A stretch of DNA of 64,000 nt from Thalassovita mediterranea (GTDB lineage Bacteria; Pseudomonadota; Alphaproteobacteria; Rhodobacterales; Rhodobacteraceae): assembly GCF_001458435.1 (NCBI RefSeq), contig NZ_CYSF01000007.1, forward strand, positions 124,001 to 188,000, read 5' to 3'. Below are positions 14,965-23,834 of this stretch, piece after piece. Position 1 is the first letter of the stretch; each line of letters opens with the position of its first letter. The notes beneath the pieces are model-generated. The model made no database searches and was not told the origin of the DNA. It saw nothing but the letters and a program-made list of their open reading frames with translations. A program made the position numbers and the translations under genes.

Positions 14965-16194
14965 ATGGCCGCTCTTCAGGATAATCTTATCCTTCGCTCG
15001 GGGACGGTGCTGCGCAATCGGATTTGCAAAGCGTCGATGAACGAAGCTTTGGCAACGCCCGATGGCAAGGTGCAGCCCGAACATGTTGCCCTATATGATG
15101 TTTGGGCCAACAGCGGCGCGAGCCTGTTGATTACGGGCAATATGATGGTGGATGGCGCGCATATGAACGAACCGTTGGTCGTAGATGCGTTGCTGGATGC
15201 TAACATGGATCTGCTGCGCAAATGGGCGGCTACCGGAAAACGCACCAACACCCATATCTGGCCGCAGCTGAACCATCCGGGCAAACAGTCACCTAAAATG
15301 GTGAACGACGCCCCTGTTGCGCCATCGGTTGTGCCGATCCCCAATGACATGTTCGTACCGCCACGCGAATTGTCTGACGCCGAGATCGAAGGCATTACTG
15401 ATCGCTTTGTAGAGGCTGCCGTCCGTCTGGAAGATGCTGGGTTTACCGGTGTGCAATTGCACGGGGCTCATGGCTATCTGATTGGTCAGTTCCTATCGCC
15501 GCATCACAATCGCCGGACTGATAGATGGGGCGGTTCGTTTGAAAATCGCTTCCGTTTTGTCGAAGAGATCTACCGTCGTATCCGCGCCAAAACAGGTCCT
15601 GAGTTTAACATCGGGATCAAGATCAACTCCTCCGACTTTCAAAAAGGTGGCTTCACCGAAGAGGATTCGATCAACGTCGCCAAGGCGCTTGATGCGTTGG
15701 GCATCGACCTGATCGAAATTTCTGGCGGTTCTTGGGAAAATCCGGTGAACCGGAAAGGGAAGCAGGAGGAGAAGATGGAAAGCACCAAGAAGCGCGAAGC
15801 CTACTTTCTGGAGTATGCAGAAAAGGTGAAATCCCAAATTGGCGCGCCATTGGTGGTTACTGGTGGATTCCGGTCGTCGGCTGGTATTTCTGATGCGTTG
15901 GCGTCTGGCGCAATGGATATGGCGGGTGTTGCCCGTCCCTTTGCGGTTGAGCCCAAGTTTGGGACCCAGATCATCCAAAACCCCAACCATACGTCGCCTG
16001 TTGCGCCGATCCGGTCGGGCCTCAAGAAAATTGACGCAATGGCGATCATGGAAATCAGTTGGTACACCATGCAGATCGAACGCATTGCCCAAGGCAAAAA
16101 GGTTCAAACCAAAGCGGACGGTGTTTGGCCCGCCCTGCGTGTGATGTATCGGTTCTGGAAAAACGGCAAAGCGGTCAAGCGTGTGCGCGCTTAG
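14965..16194 (+). CDS. NADH:flavin oxidoreductase (Old Yellow Enzyme family)
   Basis: A 409-residue FMN-dependent TIM-barrel reductase. Visible features are RNRICKASMNEALA near the N-terminus (FMN contact), HIWPQLNHPGKQS near residue 100, the substrate-binding GVQLHGAHGYLIGQFLSP near 163-180, the classic RTDRWGGSFENR, and the phosphate-binding VTGGFRS and VARPF near the end. Such enzymes reduce activated C=C bonds, often of enones or enoyl-CoAs. ATG 14965 has AGGA directly upstream; a TTG 27 bases earlier is less likely. It is the last gene of the plus-strand catabolic run, followed by a hairpin terminator. Confidence 0.9.
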   Translation: MAALQDNLILRSGTVLRNRICKASMNEALATPDGKVQPEHVALYDVWANSGASLLITGNMMVDGAHMNEPLVVDALLDANMDLLRKWAATGKRTNTHIWPQLNHPGKQSPKMVNDAPVAPSVVPIPNDMFVPPRELSDAEIEGITDRFVEAAVRLEDAGFTGVQLHGAHGYLIGQFLSPHHNRRTDRWGGSFENRFRFVEEIYRRIRAKTGPEFNIGIKINSSDFQKGGFTEEDSINVAKALDALGIDLIEISGGSWENPVNRKGKQEEKMESTKKREAYFLEYAEKVKSQIGAPLVVTGGFRSSAGISDALASGAMDMAGVARPFAVEPKFGTQIIQNPNHTSPVAPIRSGLKKIDAMAIMEISWYTMQIERIAQGKKVQTKADGVWPALRVMYRFWKNGKAVKRVRA

Positions 16195-16225
16195 ACTGAG
16201 GCGATGAGTCGATCTTAGATCTGAG

Positions 16226-16250
16226 ACGGCGGTGCAGATAGCACCGCCGT
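16226..16250 (+). terminator. Hairpin after the flavin oxidoreductase gene
   Basis: Perfect 10-bp inverted repeat ACGGCGGTGC-agata-GCACCGCCGT followed by TTTGTGGTTT. It separates the plus-strand operon from the convergent CoA ligase and may serve both directions. The T tract is weak. Confidence 0.65.
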
Positions 16251-16287
16251 TTGTGGTTTGGGGCGGGTCATGTCCTGCCTTTTGGCG

Positions 16288-17823
16288 TCAAGCGTCCAGG
16301 CCTTTGTCCAGTTCAGTCAGTTCCGCGTCGAAAACCGGTAGCAGCTTCGCCTTGAGGATCTTGCCCGTACTGGCCTGCGGCAGAGCATCGGCCACAACGA
16401 TATGCAATGGGATCTTATATGGCGCCAGTTTGTCCCGTAACCAGTTGCGCAGATCTTCGTGCTGATCCGGGTCGCGCAGCGTCACAAAGCCTAGCACATC
16501 TTCGTTGCCATTTCGCGCGCGTCCCACCACCGCAGAATGCACAATGTTAGGGTGCGCGTTTAGCGCGGCCTCGACTTCGGGCGGGTAGACGTTGAAACCG
16601 GAATGAATGATCAGCTCTTTGCATCGTCCGACCAGATGCAGGGCGCCGTCGGGGTCCATGGTGGCCAAATCCCCTGTGCGCAGAAACCCGTCAGCAGTGA
16701 TTGTTTCAGCAGTGGCTGCGGGATTGCCGTAGTAGCCCTTCATGACATTAGGGCCACGCAGCCAAACTTCGCCCACGCCTTCTGCGTTGGGGTTATGAAT
16801 GATCACTTCTGTTCCTGCCAGGGCACGACCAACAGACGTGTCGCTGCGTTGTTCACCTGTGCCGGTTGCAGCCACGATGGGGGATGCTTCGGTCATGCCG
16901 TACCCATTGTGTAGATGGCAGCCAAAGGCGTTTTGCACCTCTTGCTTCCAGCTCGGGTCCAGTGGGGCGCCGCCGGATGACATGTAGCGTAGCGTATTGG
17001 GTGCGGTGCTCAGCCCATCTGTTTTCAGCTGTTTCAGTAGCAGCGCATACATTTGCGGTACCGCGGAAAACAGCGTTGCACCTTCGGTCAGGGCTGTCAG
17101 GACAGCAGTGGGATCGAACCGTGGCATCAAGCGAATAGTTGCACCCGCATTCAAAACGGACAGCAGGCTGGATCCGAAGGCAAAAACATGGGTGCCGGGT
17201 AGAACACTCAGCAGTTGGTCCTGCGGCGACAGGGAGCGTAGTTGCGCGGACGCTTGCGCCATGAACAGCAGGTTGGCATGGCTCAGCATCACCCCTTTGG
17301 GCGCGCCCGTTGTGCCTGTAGTGTAGAACATGGCGCAGACCTGTTCGTCACTGTCATCTAACGGTTCCACGGCTACATCTCGCACTGGCGAGACAAGCAG
17401 CTTTCCGCAGTCTAGTTGCCCCAGATCGACCCCGCCGAAAGTGTCGGCATGTTTTGCCGAACTGGGGGAAACCTCCGGGGTGTAGATGATGCAGCGCGCG
17501 CCAGATGCATTCAGTACGCGATCCAATTCTGTATCGGTGACACGGGCGTTCATGAACACGATCCAGGCATTTAACTTACTCAGGGCAAGGATCGCGACGA
17601 TATGTGTAGTGCAGTTTTCCGACAGTACGATAACGCGATCGCCCGCGCGCACTCCGTGCGCTGCCAGACGTTCGGCCATTACGTCCGATAGCCTGTGGAG
17701 ATCGCAGTAGGAATAGCGCCGTTCGTCATAGTCGATAACAGCGAGGTTCGGGGTTGGCTGGGGTACAGTGTCGGTTTGCGCAGCCACCGTCTGGCGCTGA
17801 ACCAATTCGTGAAGACGTTTCAT
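16288..17823 (-). CDS. AMP-dependent acyl/aryl-CoA ligase
   Basis: A 511-residue adenylate-forming ligase with full-length core: FYTTGTTGAPKGVMLSH near residues 168-184, HNGYGMTEASPI near 311-322, GDLATMDPDGALHLVGRCKE near 400-419, and PQASTGKILKAKLL with the catalytic Lys near the end. Length and motifs suit medium-chain or aromatic acid ligases. GGGAGGAACTT precedes the ATG. It is convergent with the OYE operon and downstream of the IclR-type regulator on the same strand. With the plus-strand 647-residue synthetase it makes two CoA ligases in one cluster. Substrate is not deducible. Confidence 0.88.
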   Translation of the reverse strand: MKRLHELVQRQTVAAQTDTVPQPTPNLAVIDYDERRYSYCDLHRLSDVMAERLAAHGVRAGDRVIVLSENCTTHIVAILALSKLNAWIVFMNARVTDTELDRVLNASGARCIIYTPEVSPSSAKHADTFGGVDLGQLDCGKLLVSPVRDVAVEPLDDSDEQVCAMFYTTGTTGAPKGVMLSHANLLFMAQASAQLRSLSPQDQLLSVLPGTHVFAFGSSLLSVLNAGATIRLMPRFDPTAVLTALTEGATLFSAVPQMYALLLKQLKTDGLSTAPNTLRYMSSGGAPLDPSWKQEVQNAFGCHLHNGYGMTEASPIVAATGTGEQRSDTSVGRALAGTEVIIHNPNAEGVGEVWLRGPNVMKGYYGNPAATAETITADGFLRTGDLATMDPDGALHLVGRCKELIIHSGFNVYPPEVEAALNAHPNIVHSAVVGRARNGNEDVLGFVTLRDPDQHEDLRNWLRDKLAPYKIPLHIVVADALPQASTGKILKAKLLPVFDAELTELDKGLDA

Positions 17824-17895
17824 AAGTTCCTCCCGTAACTTACGTGCCCGCCGATTTAGGGGAAGTTTCCTGTATGCGTCAATATGTGGTTTAAT

Positions 17896-17912
17896 GCTCC
17901 ATTATGCGGAGC
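17896..17912. promoter_or_regulatory. Candidate operator between IclR-type gene and CoA ligase
   Basis: The inverted repeat GCTCC-attatgc-GGAGC, flanked by AAT and ATT, lies 73 bases upstream of the CoA ligase start in a 174-bp gap. IclR-type regulators bind short imperfect palindromes of this kind. Assignment is by position only. Confidence 0.35.
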
Positions 17913-17997
17913 GTATTGAGACATCAATTCACAAGCCAAAACGCAGGCGCCTTGCTGCGCGCCTGTGCTGTTTGGATCCGTTTGTGGAGGGAACGCC

Positions 17998-18783
17998 TTA
18001 GGCGAGGCCCATTGCGGCTTTCAGTCGGGTGACGGATGACAGCAATGCTGGTCCAACCTCGTTTAACAGCCGGGGTTCTCCCAGGCTTTCCCCCAGTGCG
18101 CCGCACAGAAAGGCAAACGGCAATCCCATTGGATCAGGGGAAAAGGGGGTGGCACAGGCGTTGATTTCGCGGTTCCAACCCCCGATTGAGGTCACGAAGC
18201 CACGCGCGATGAGTGTTTGTCGATCCAGTTTGATTGCGTCGCTGTCGGTATCGCTCACCGGGCGGCTGGCCAGCAGGGCACGTCCGGGCGCACTGTTGTC
18301 CAAGGGCAAGCGGTGCCCTTCGCTGAGCCAGATTGAGGGGCGCCGGGTAGGTCGCCAGATCCGGGCCATAATGGCGTCGCTTTCATCCTGAACACATACC
18401 GCCACCAGCGTCGATGTCTGTTCGGCCAGATCCTGCATGATTGGATCAGCCTGCTGGAAAAACGAAAACCCTTCGCGCGCGGTATAGCCCACAGCGATTG
18501 CCGCAGGCCCCAGCTTGAATGCTTCTGACGGATGCTGTTGAATCAGGAAACCGTGCTGCGCCAACGTGTAGGTCAGTCGCGATACGGTTGCGGATGGGAA
18601 CCCGGTTCTGCGCGAAATTTCACGATTTCCCAACGCGCCATCACTTGGCGTGAATGCGCGCAGAATGATTAGCCCTTTGCCAAGTGTACTGGCATATCGT
18701 GCATCTTTGGCTGTTTTTTCCAAGGGACGTCCGATCTGTAAGGCTAACACTGCGGGGATTGGAGATTCCGATATAATTACCAT
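17998..18783 (-). CDS. IclR-family transcriptional regulator
   Basis: A 261-residue regulator. The N-terminal winged helix is seen in STLGKGLIILRAF followed by NREISRRTGFPSATVSRLTYTL (about residues 33-75). The C-terminal effector domain includes VAVCVQDESDAIMARIW, the NSAPGRALLAS motif (matching the conserved xAxGrAxLA helix) and FAFLCGAL. I chose ATG 18783; an upstream TTG would add six residues. It sits upstream of the CoA ligase on the same strand and may control it and the adjacent catabolic operon. Such regulators typically sense aromatic or short organic acids. Confidence 0.88.
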   Translation of the reverse strand: MVIISESPIPAVLALQIGRPLEKTAKDARYASTLGKGLIILRAFTPSDGALGNREISRRTGFPSATVSRLTYTLAQHGFLIQQHPSEAFKLGPAAIAVGYTAREGFSFFQQADPIMQDLAEQTSTLVAVCVQDESDAIMARIWRPTRRPSIWLSEGHRLPLDNSAPGRALLASRPVSDTDSDAIKLDRQTLIARGFVTSIGGWNREINACATPFSPDPMGLPFAFLCGALGESLGEPRLLNEVGPALLSSVTRLKAAMGLA

Positions 18784-18822
18784 ACCCCAACGCAGAGGCA
18801 ATCATTGCCGCTACGACGCAGG

Positions 18823-19506
18823 TCAGCCCAATGGGTAAACCCCAATAATGAGGCCGTGACCGCGTAGAAGAGCGATATAAAGCAGGATTGATAGGCCCAA
18901 GCGGATGGTAAAGCTGCCCCAGTGCCTTGGGGTTGAACGTCGGCTGCTGGCGCGCATTGCCGATAGCTGTTGTGACCAATCGGGCATCTCCCGCTGTTTG
19001 CGGCGGTCGATCATTCGCATACCCAGCAGTGCGAATAGGGTAAAAACGCCAAACATGATGACATGGGCCAAATGACCATTCGCGACCGTATGTGCTGCGG
19101 CCCAAAGTGCCAGCGCAGCGAGTGCAGGGTGACGGATCAGGCGGATCAAGCCGGGCTCACGGGGATCAAATTGATCGTTTTTGCGCCCACCAAAGGAAAA
19201 AGGGTTGGGGCGTGCCAGCCCAAAACAGAGGATGGCACAAACAGGGATCATCGCGATAACAGGCACCATATTCTGCCACGGTGCCCACGCCCATACTTCC
19301 ACAATCGGGGCGCGGCCTGCTGACATGAGCAACCAATAAAGCGCCACCAATGACACCAAGCCATATCCGATCCCAAACCCACGCGCACCGATCCGTGCGG
19401 TGATCGCTGTTTTTACAGAGGGACGTGTTGGGATGTTATGCGCGGCAAAAAACACAACAAAGGCCACGCAGTATTCCGCCCAGCCTGCCAGTTCCCATGC
19501 CATCAT
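18823..19506 (-). CDS. NnrU family membrane protein
   Basis: A 227-residue polytopic membrane protein with about six hydrophobic segments. NnrU family marks include the early FFAAHNIPTRPSVK, the ARIGARGFGIGYGLVSLVALYWL segment near residues 38-60, and the loop LIRLIRHPALAALALWAAAHTVANG near 120-145 with a conserved His-Pro and an Asn-Gly. NnrU was named from denitrification loci but also occurs, as here, without denitrification genes, and its function is unclear. It starts three bases after the pncB stop on the same strand, so it is probably co-transcribed with the NAD salvage genes. Confidence 0.85.
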   Translation of the reverse strand: MMAWELAGWAEYCVAFVVFFAAHNIPTRPSVKTAITARIGARGFGIGYGLVSLVALYWLLMSAGRAPIVEVWAWAPWQNMVPVIAMIPVCAILCFGLARPNPFSFGGRKNDQFDPREPGLIRLIRHPALAALALWAAAHTVANGHLAHVIMFGVFTLFALLGMRMIDRRKQREMPDWSQQLSAMRASSRRSTPRHWGSFTIRLGLSILLYIALLRGHGLIIGVYPLG

Positions 19507-19509
19507 GGA

Positions 19510-20802
19510 TTAGACCACCACATCCATTGCCTGTTGCTGTCCGATGTCAAAGACTCGCTTGTAGCGTTCAATTTCGTCGGCGGGTCCCATAGCTTTGTTT
19601 GGGTTGTCTGACAGTTTCACCGTAGGATGGCCATCTGCCGCCACCGCTTTGCATACCAGCGAAAAGGGTGACAGGGCATCGTTCGGGGTTAGACCGCGGA
19701 AATCATTGGTCAACAGTGTGCCCCAGCCAAACGAGGGACGCACACGACCGGCGAACTGATTATGCAGCTTTTCGATCTTTTCCACGTCCAGCCCATCGGA
19801 GAAGATGACCATCTTCTGCGTTGGGTCCTCGCCACGCGATTTCCACCAGTTGATCGCGGTTTCCGCGCCAGTGGCGGGATCGCCGCTATCAATGCGGATT
19901 CCGGTCCATCCGGCCAGCCAGTCGGGGGCGTGTTGCAGGAACCCTTCGCTGCCGTATGTATCGGGCAGGATGATGCGCAGGTTGCCGTCATGCTCTTCCT
20001 GCCAGTCGGCTAGAACTTTGTAGGGGGATTGGCGCAGGGCGCTGTCATCCTCGGCCAATGCGGCATAGACCATCGGCAGTTCATGGGCGTTGGTGCCGAT
20101 CGCCTCTAGATCGCGGTTTTTGGCGATCAGACAGTTGGAGGTGCCGACAAAGGCGTTGCCCAAACCTTCGGTCATCGCCTGCACGCACCAGTCCTGCCAC
20201 AGGAAGGAATGACGGCGGCGGGTGCCGAAATCGGCGATGCGCAATCCGTCCACCTGTCGCAGGCGTTCGATCTTTTCCCACAGCTTGGTCATGCCGCGCG
20301 CATAAAGCACCTGCAATTCGAACCGGCCCATATCCTTCAGCACCGCACGCGAGCGCAGTTCCATCAGGACGGACAGGGCGGGGATTTCCCACAGCATCAC
20401 CTCTGGCCAGCTGCCCTCAAAGGTCAGTTCATACTGACCATCGCGCTTTTCCAACTGGTAGTCAGGCAGGCGCAGCTGCTCGAACCACTCCATAAAGTCG
20501 GACCGAAACATCTGGCGCTTGCCGTAGAACATATTCCCGCGCAGCCAGGTGCTTTCGCCACGGGTCAGCGACAGCGACCGGATGTGATCCAACTGTTCCC
20601 GCAGCTCACCTTCATCAATCAACTCGGCCAAACGAATATCGCTGGAACGGTTGATCAGGCTGAACTGCACCCGCGTGTTGCGCTGGTTGCGAAACACCGA
20701 TTGGCACATCAACAGCTTGTAGAAATCCGTATCAATGAGGGATCGCACAATTGGATCAATCTTCCATTTGTGGTTCCAGACGCGGGTGGCGATATCGACC
20801 AT
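19510..20802 (-). CDS. pncB: Nicotinate phosphoribosyltransferase
   Basis: A 430-residue enzyme that converts nicotinate and PRPP, with ATP, to nicotinate mononucleotide in NAD salvage. Motifs are SLIDTDFYKLLMCQSVF near residues 20-36, RVQFSLINRS, the active-site His region DFGTRRRHSF near 211-220, FVGTSNCLIA near 235-244, RIDSGDPATGAE near 315-326 and SFGWGTLLTND near 370-380. ATG 20802 is preferred over an upstream start at 20844 that would add 14 residues. It lies in a minus-strand run pncA, unknown zinc-ribbon gene, pncB, nnrU. PncA supplies its substrate. Confidence 0.95.
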   Translation of the reverse strand: MVDIATRVWNHKWKIDPIVRSLIDTDFYKLLMCQSVFRNQRNTRVQFSLINRSSDIRLAELIDEGELREQLDHIRSLSLTRGESTWLRGNMFYGKRQMFRSDFMEWFEQLRLPDYQLEKRDGQYELTFEGSWPEVMLWEIPALSVLMELRSRAVLKDMGRFELQVLYARGMTKLWEKIERLRQVDGLRIADFGTRRRHSFLWQDWCVQAMTEGLGNAFVGTSNCLIAKNRDLEAIGTNAHELPMVYAALAEDDSALRQSPYKVLADWQEEHDGNLRIILPDTYGSEGFLQHAPDWLAGWTGIRIDSGDPATGAETAINWWKSRGEDPTQKMVIFSDGLDVEKIEKLHNQFAGRVRPSFGWGTLLTNDFRGLTPNDALSPFSLVCKAVAADGHPTVKLSDNPNKAMGPADEIERYKRVFDIGQQQAMDVVV

Positions 20803-20883
20803 GAAACAGTCCTTATTTGACGGCCCTTTGTTGCGCTGTGACATTCGTTCAGTGCGTCACATTTCACCGGGGGTGGCGGCGGC

Positions 20884-21705
20884 TTACAAGTCCGGATCCG
20901 AGCGCAGGACTTCCCCCAAAAACACCGATGCACAGCTCGGGCACCGAAGTTTTAGAGAGCGTTCAAGATATTTACCAGTGGGGAAGGCGAATTTCTCGGT
21001 GCAGGCTGGGCACTGGATCATCAACAGACGCTGCCCTGACTGGTCCGCGCTGTAACGCGCCAATTGGTTTGGCAGGATCGCATCATGTGTCGGATTTTGA
21101 GGTAACAGGGGTTGTACGGGCTGCAGGCCACCCGGCCCAACCGGCATGTCGTCAAATAGCCAGTTGGTCAGGGCCGTAACATCACCCAGTGGTTGGTGAC
21201 GCACCCCAAGCATTTGCAGTAGGCTGCGCGGTGCAAATCCCATCTGTTCGGTGGCTTCATCGCCAGTCACCAGATGCCAGCATTGCGTGCGTAGATCCTG
21301 CGGTAGGGCGTCTGCAGTCACATGATCGTTTAGTGGGGAAAGATGCGTCAGATACCGTTCTGGGGCTGTTAGCAACCGGCTGGCAAAGTCCGGATCGACC
21401 TCCAACTCGCATTCGGTGATGTATAGACCCGACAGAGCGCGTGGGCGTGGCAATATGCAGCCCGCTGTTGCGTTGATCACACCCGTTGCACCTGCTGTTA
21501 CCGCAAGAGAGTTGATGCGCTGATGCAGGTCGGATGCGGTGAGAGACGCGCCTAAATATGCGGTTTCAGCGCCATCCTGCAGTGTAAAACGCCGTGTTTG
21601 CGTGTCGATCGTTCGGGCGCGGTTGAAGCCGGACAAACGCGCGCGGCCCGTGTGTTTGCACAGGCCAAGGATCAATCCGCGTTGGGTTCTTTCTAGCGCC
21701 GTCAT
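20884..21705 (-). CDS. Unknown protein with C-terminal zinc ribbon, between pncA and pncB
   Basis: I do not recognise the family of this 273-residue protein. The first two thirds show no membrane span; they contain LGLCKHTGRARLSGFNRAR near residues 12-30, an INATAGCILPRPRALSGLY segment, and an acidic stretch. The last 50 residues form a clear zinc ribbon with two CPxC knuckles (IQCPACTEKF and LRCPSCASVF), as in MJ0042-type ribbons. ATG 21705 has AGGGGGG just upstream. Placement between pncA and pncB on the same strand suggests a link to nicotinate salvage or its regulation, but no activity can be read. A palindrome lies about 60 bases upstream. Confidence 0.7.
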   Translation of the reverse strand: MTALERTQRGLILGLCKHTGRARLSGFNRARTIDTQTRRFTLQDGAETAYLGASLTASDLHQRINSLAVTAGATGVINATAGCILPRPRALSGLYITECELEVDPDFASRLLTAPERYLTHLSPLNDHVTADALPQDLRTQCWHLVTGDEATEQMGFAPRSLLQMLGVRHQPLGDVTALTNWLFDDMPVGPGGLQPVQPLLPQNPTHDAILPNQLARYSADQSGQRLLMIQCPACTEKFAFPTGKYLERSLKLRCPSCASVFLGEVLRSDPDL

Positions 21706-21765
21706 TATGCCCCCCTGGCGGCAGGGTGGCGCAAACGTAGCGAAATAGTTGCTAGGACAACGCCA

Positions 21766-21787
21766 TTTGTTGAATTTAGTCAACAAA
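21766..21787. promoter_or_regulatory. Perfect palindrome upstream of the zinc-ribbon gene and pncB
   Basis: The 22-bp site TTTGTTGA-atttag-TCAACAAA has perfect 8-bp arms, lies 61-82 bases upstream of the zinc-ribbon gene start, and is within the 137-bp gap after pncA. It looks like the operator of a dimeric repressor controlling pncB transcription. The regulator is not identified. Confidence 0.45.
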
Positions 21788-21842
21788 ACAGAGGGCCGCC
21801 CAGTGCGCAACTATTCCAATGTATAACAGGGTTTATACGGTG

Positions 21843-22439
21843 TTACTGTAGGTTGGCCCCAGCGGCCTGCATCCCCGCCTGCGCTGCAGCGAGGGACCCG
21901 TCAAAGTCGATAGCGCGGCATAGATCCTGTTTGACGCTGACATTGAAACCTAGTTTGGCTGCATCTACCGCCGAGAAGTTGACGCAGAAATCGGTCGCCA
22001 GTCCCACCATTACCAGATCAGTGATGGCACGGGTACGCAGGTAGCCCTCTAGCCCTGTTGGCGTGGTCTGGTCGTTTTCAAAGAACGCGGAATAGCTGTC
22101 GATCGCCGGGTTATAGCCCTTGCGGATGATCAGATCGGCGCGGGTGGTGTTGAGGTCAGCGTGAAACGCCGCACCCTCGCTGCCCTGAACGCAGTGATCG
22201 GGCCACAGCACCTGCGGGCCGTAGGGCATGTCGATCATCTCCATCGGCGCCTTGCCCGCGTGGCTGGACGCGAAGGACGAATGCCCCGCCGGATGCCAAT
22301 CCTGCGTTAGGATCACCGTCTGAAACTGATCCATCAGCGCGTTGATGCCGGGGACGATCAGGTCGCCCTCTGGCACTGCCAGCGCACCACCGGGGCAGAA
22401 ATCATTTTGCACGTCGATCACGATCAGGGCTTGGGTCAT
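21843..22439 (-). CDS. pncA: Nicotinamidase
   Basis: A 198-residue isochorismatase-fold hydrolase that deamidates nicotinamide to nicotinate, feeding PncB. The catalytic Asp is in ALIVIDVQNDFCPGGAL near residue 10, the metal-binding segment is LTQDWHPAGHSSFAS near 48-62, Lys is in LIIRKGYN near 107, and the nucleophile Cys is in GLATDFCVNFSAVDA near 147. ATG 22439 follows AGGAG by eight bases, so the longer upstream frame is discarded. It is divergent from the yegD-like gene and first in the minus-strand salvage run. Confidence 0.95.
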   Translation of the reverse strand: MTQALIVIDVQNDFCPGGALAVPEGDLIVPGINALMDQFQTVILTQDWHPAGHSSFASSHAGKAPMEMIDMPYGPQVLWPDHCVQGSEGAAFHADLNTTRADLIIRKGYNPAIDSYSAFFENDQTTPTGLEGYLRTRAITDLVMVGLATDFCVNFSAVDAAKLGFNVSVKQDLCRAIDFDGSLAAAQAGMQAAGANLQ

Positions 22440-22556
22440 CGAAAACTCCTCTGTTGTGGATGTTTTGCCCTGTTTTGGGGTAATCCTCAATTGCAACGCG
22501 CGGCACGGGGGCGTATTTCTGCGCTCTTTCGTAAGAGGGATGGAAAGGGCAGCGCG

Positions 22557-23780
22557 ATGACGGTTCTGGGCATTGATTTTGGCACCTCCAACACGGCGGC
22601 GGCTGTGGCGGTGAACGGGCGGCCTTTCGTAATCCCGCTGGAGGCGGGGGAGCAGACCTTGCCCACCGCAGTGTTTCTGGATTTCGCCAACCGCCGCACC
22701 CTTTACGGTCGTCCCGCCGCCCGCGCAATGATGGAGGGAGAGGAGGGGCGTTTTCTGCGCGCGTTGAAGTCCGTTCTAGGCACCCCGCTGGCGCAGGAAA
22801 AGCGGCAGTTCATGAATGAAAAACTGTCGCTGATCGAAGTGGTCGCGCGGTTTCTGGAAGAGATCCGCAAGCGGGCAGAGGCAGCGATTTATCAGGATGT
22901 GACCGGCGTTCTGTCGGGTCGTCCGGTGCGGTTCCATTCCGCTGACGCGGCGCGCAATGCGCAGGCGCTTGCGGATCTGGAACAGGCCTACCGCATGGCG
23001 GGATTCAAAACCGTTGATTTCCTGCCCGAACCCGAAGCGGCCGCATTGGCCGCAGGTGGGCATGGGCGCAGCCTGATCGTGGATATTGGCGGTGGTACGT
23101 CGGATTTCACCCTATGTGACCGCGATGGCGATGGGTTTCGCGTGCTGGCGTCCCAAGGTATCCGACTGGGCGGCACCGATTTTGATAAGGCACTGAGCCT
23201 TGGACATGTGATGCCGCTCATGGGCTATGGGGCAGAGATTGGCAATGAAATGGGTGCGGGCAGTCACCGTGCCCCGCGCGCCCTGTTTCAGGATCTGGCC
23301 AGTTGGGAAAAGATTACCTTTGTCTATGGCCCCGCGATATTGCGTGATGTGCGCCGCTGGGAACGACTGGCGCGCGATCCGCAGCTGTTTGCCCGTTTGG
23401 GCGAGGTGTTGGAAATGCACCTAGGCCATGATGTCGCCTACGCGGTAGAGGCGGGCAAGATCCGCGCAAATGGCGAGGGTGAGGGTCTCATCCGCCTTGA
23501 TCCGGTGGAAAAAGGTCTGAACGTCCCCCTGATGCGCGACCTGATGCAGGCAGAGCTGTCAGGCTACGCCGACCAGATCGCTGCCTGTGCGACTGAGACA
23601 TTGGCGCAGGCAGATGTCGCGCCTTCGAGTGTGGACCGGATTGTTTACGTAGGTGGCTCCTCTTTGCTGGGTGTGGTGCAGCAGCGGATGGAGGCGTTGC
23701 TGCCTGATGCACAGCCCGAAACGTCCGAGGTGTTTACCGCCGTTGTCGATGGTCTGGCATTGGCAGCCGCGGGGCGCTGA
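22557..23780 (+). CDS. YegD-like Hsp70-family protein
   Basis: A 407-residue actin-fold ATPase of the Hsp70 superfamily lacking the substrate-binding domain. Phosphate-1 motif is LGIDFGTSNTAAAVAV (residues 4-19), the connect region SGRPVRFHSAD, the adenosine segment LIVDIGGGTSDFTL near 172-185, and a late VYVGGSSLLG near 362-371. Length and order resemble E. coli YegD, a putative chaperone of unknown client. The start ATG at 22557 aligns with the family N-terminus. It is divergent from pncA with a 117-bp shared gap. Confidence 0.88.
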   Translation: MTVLGIDFGTSNTAAAVAVNGRPFVIPLEAGEQTLPTAVFLDFANRRTLYGRPAARAMMEGEEGRFLRALKSVLGTPLAQEKRQFMNEKLSLIEVVARFLEEIRKRAEAAIYQDVTGVLSGRPVRFHSADAARNAQALADLEQAYRMAGFKTVDFLPEPEAAALAAGGHGRSLIVDIGGGTSDFTLCDRDGDGFRVLASQGIRLGGTDFDKALSLGHVMPLMGYGAEIGNEMGAGSHRAPRALFQDLASWEKITFVYGPAILRDVRRWERLARDPQLFARLGEVLEMHLGHDVAYAVEAGKIRANGEGEGLIRLDPVEKGLNVPLMRDLMQAELSGYADQIAACATETLAQADVAPSSVDRIVYVGGSSLLGVVQQRMEALLPDAQPETSEVFTAVVDGLALAAAGR

Positions 23781-23834
23781 GCCGCGCCTTTCAGGGGTCT
23801 TGTTTCATTGGGGTGAAAGGTGTATCGCCGCCGC

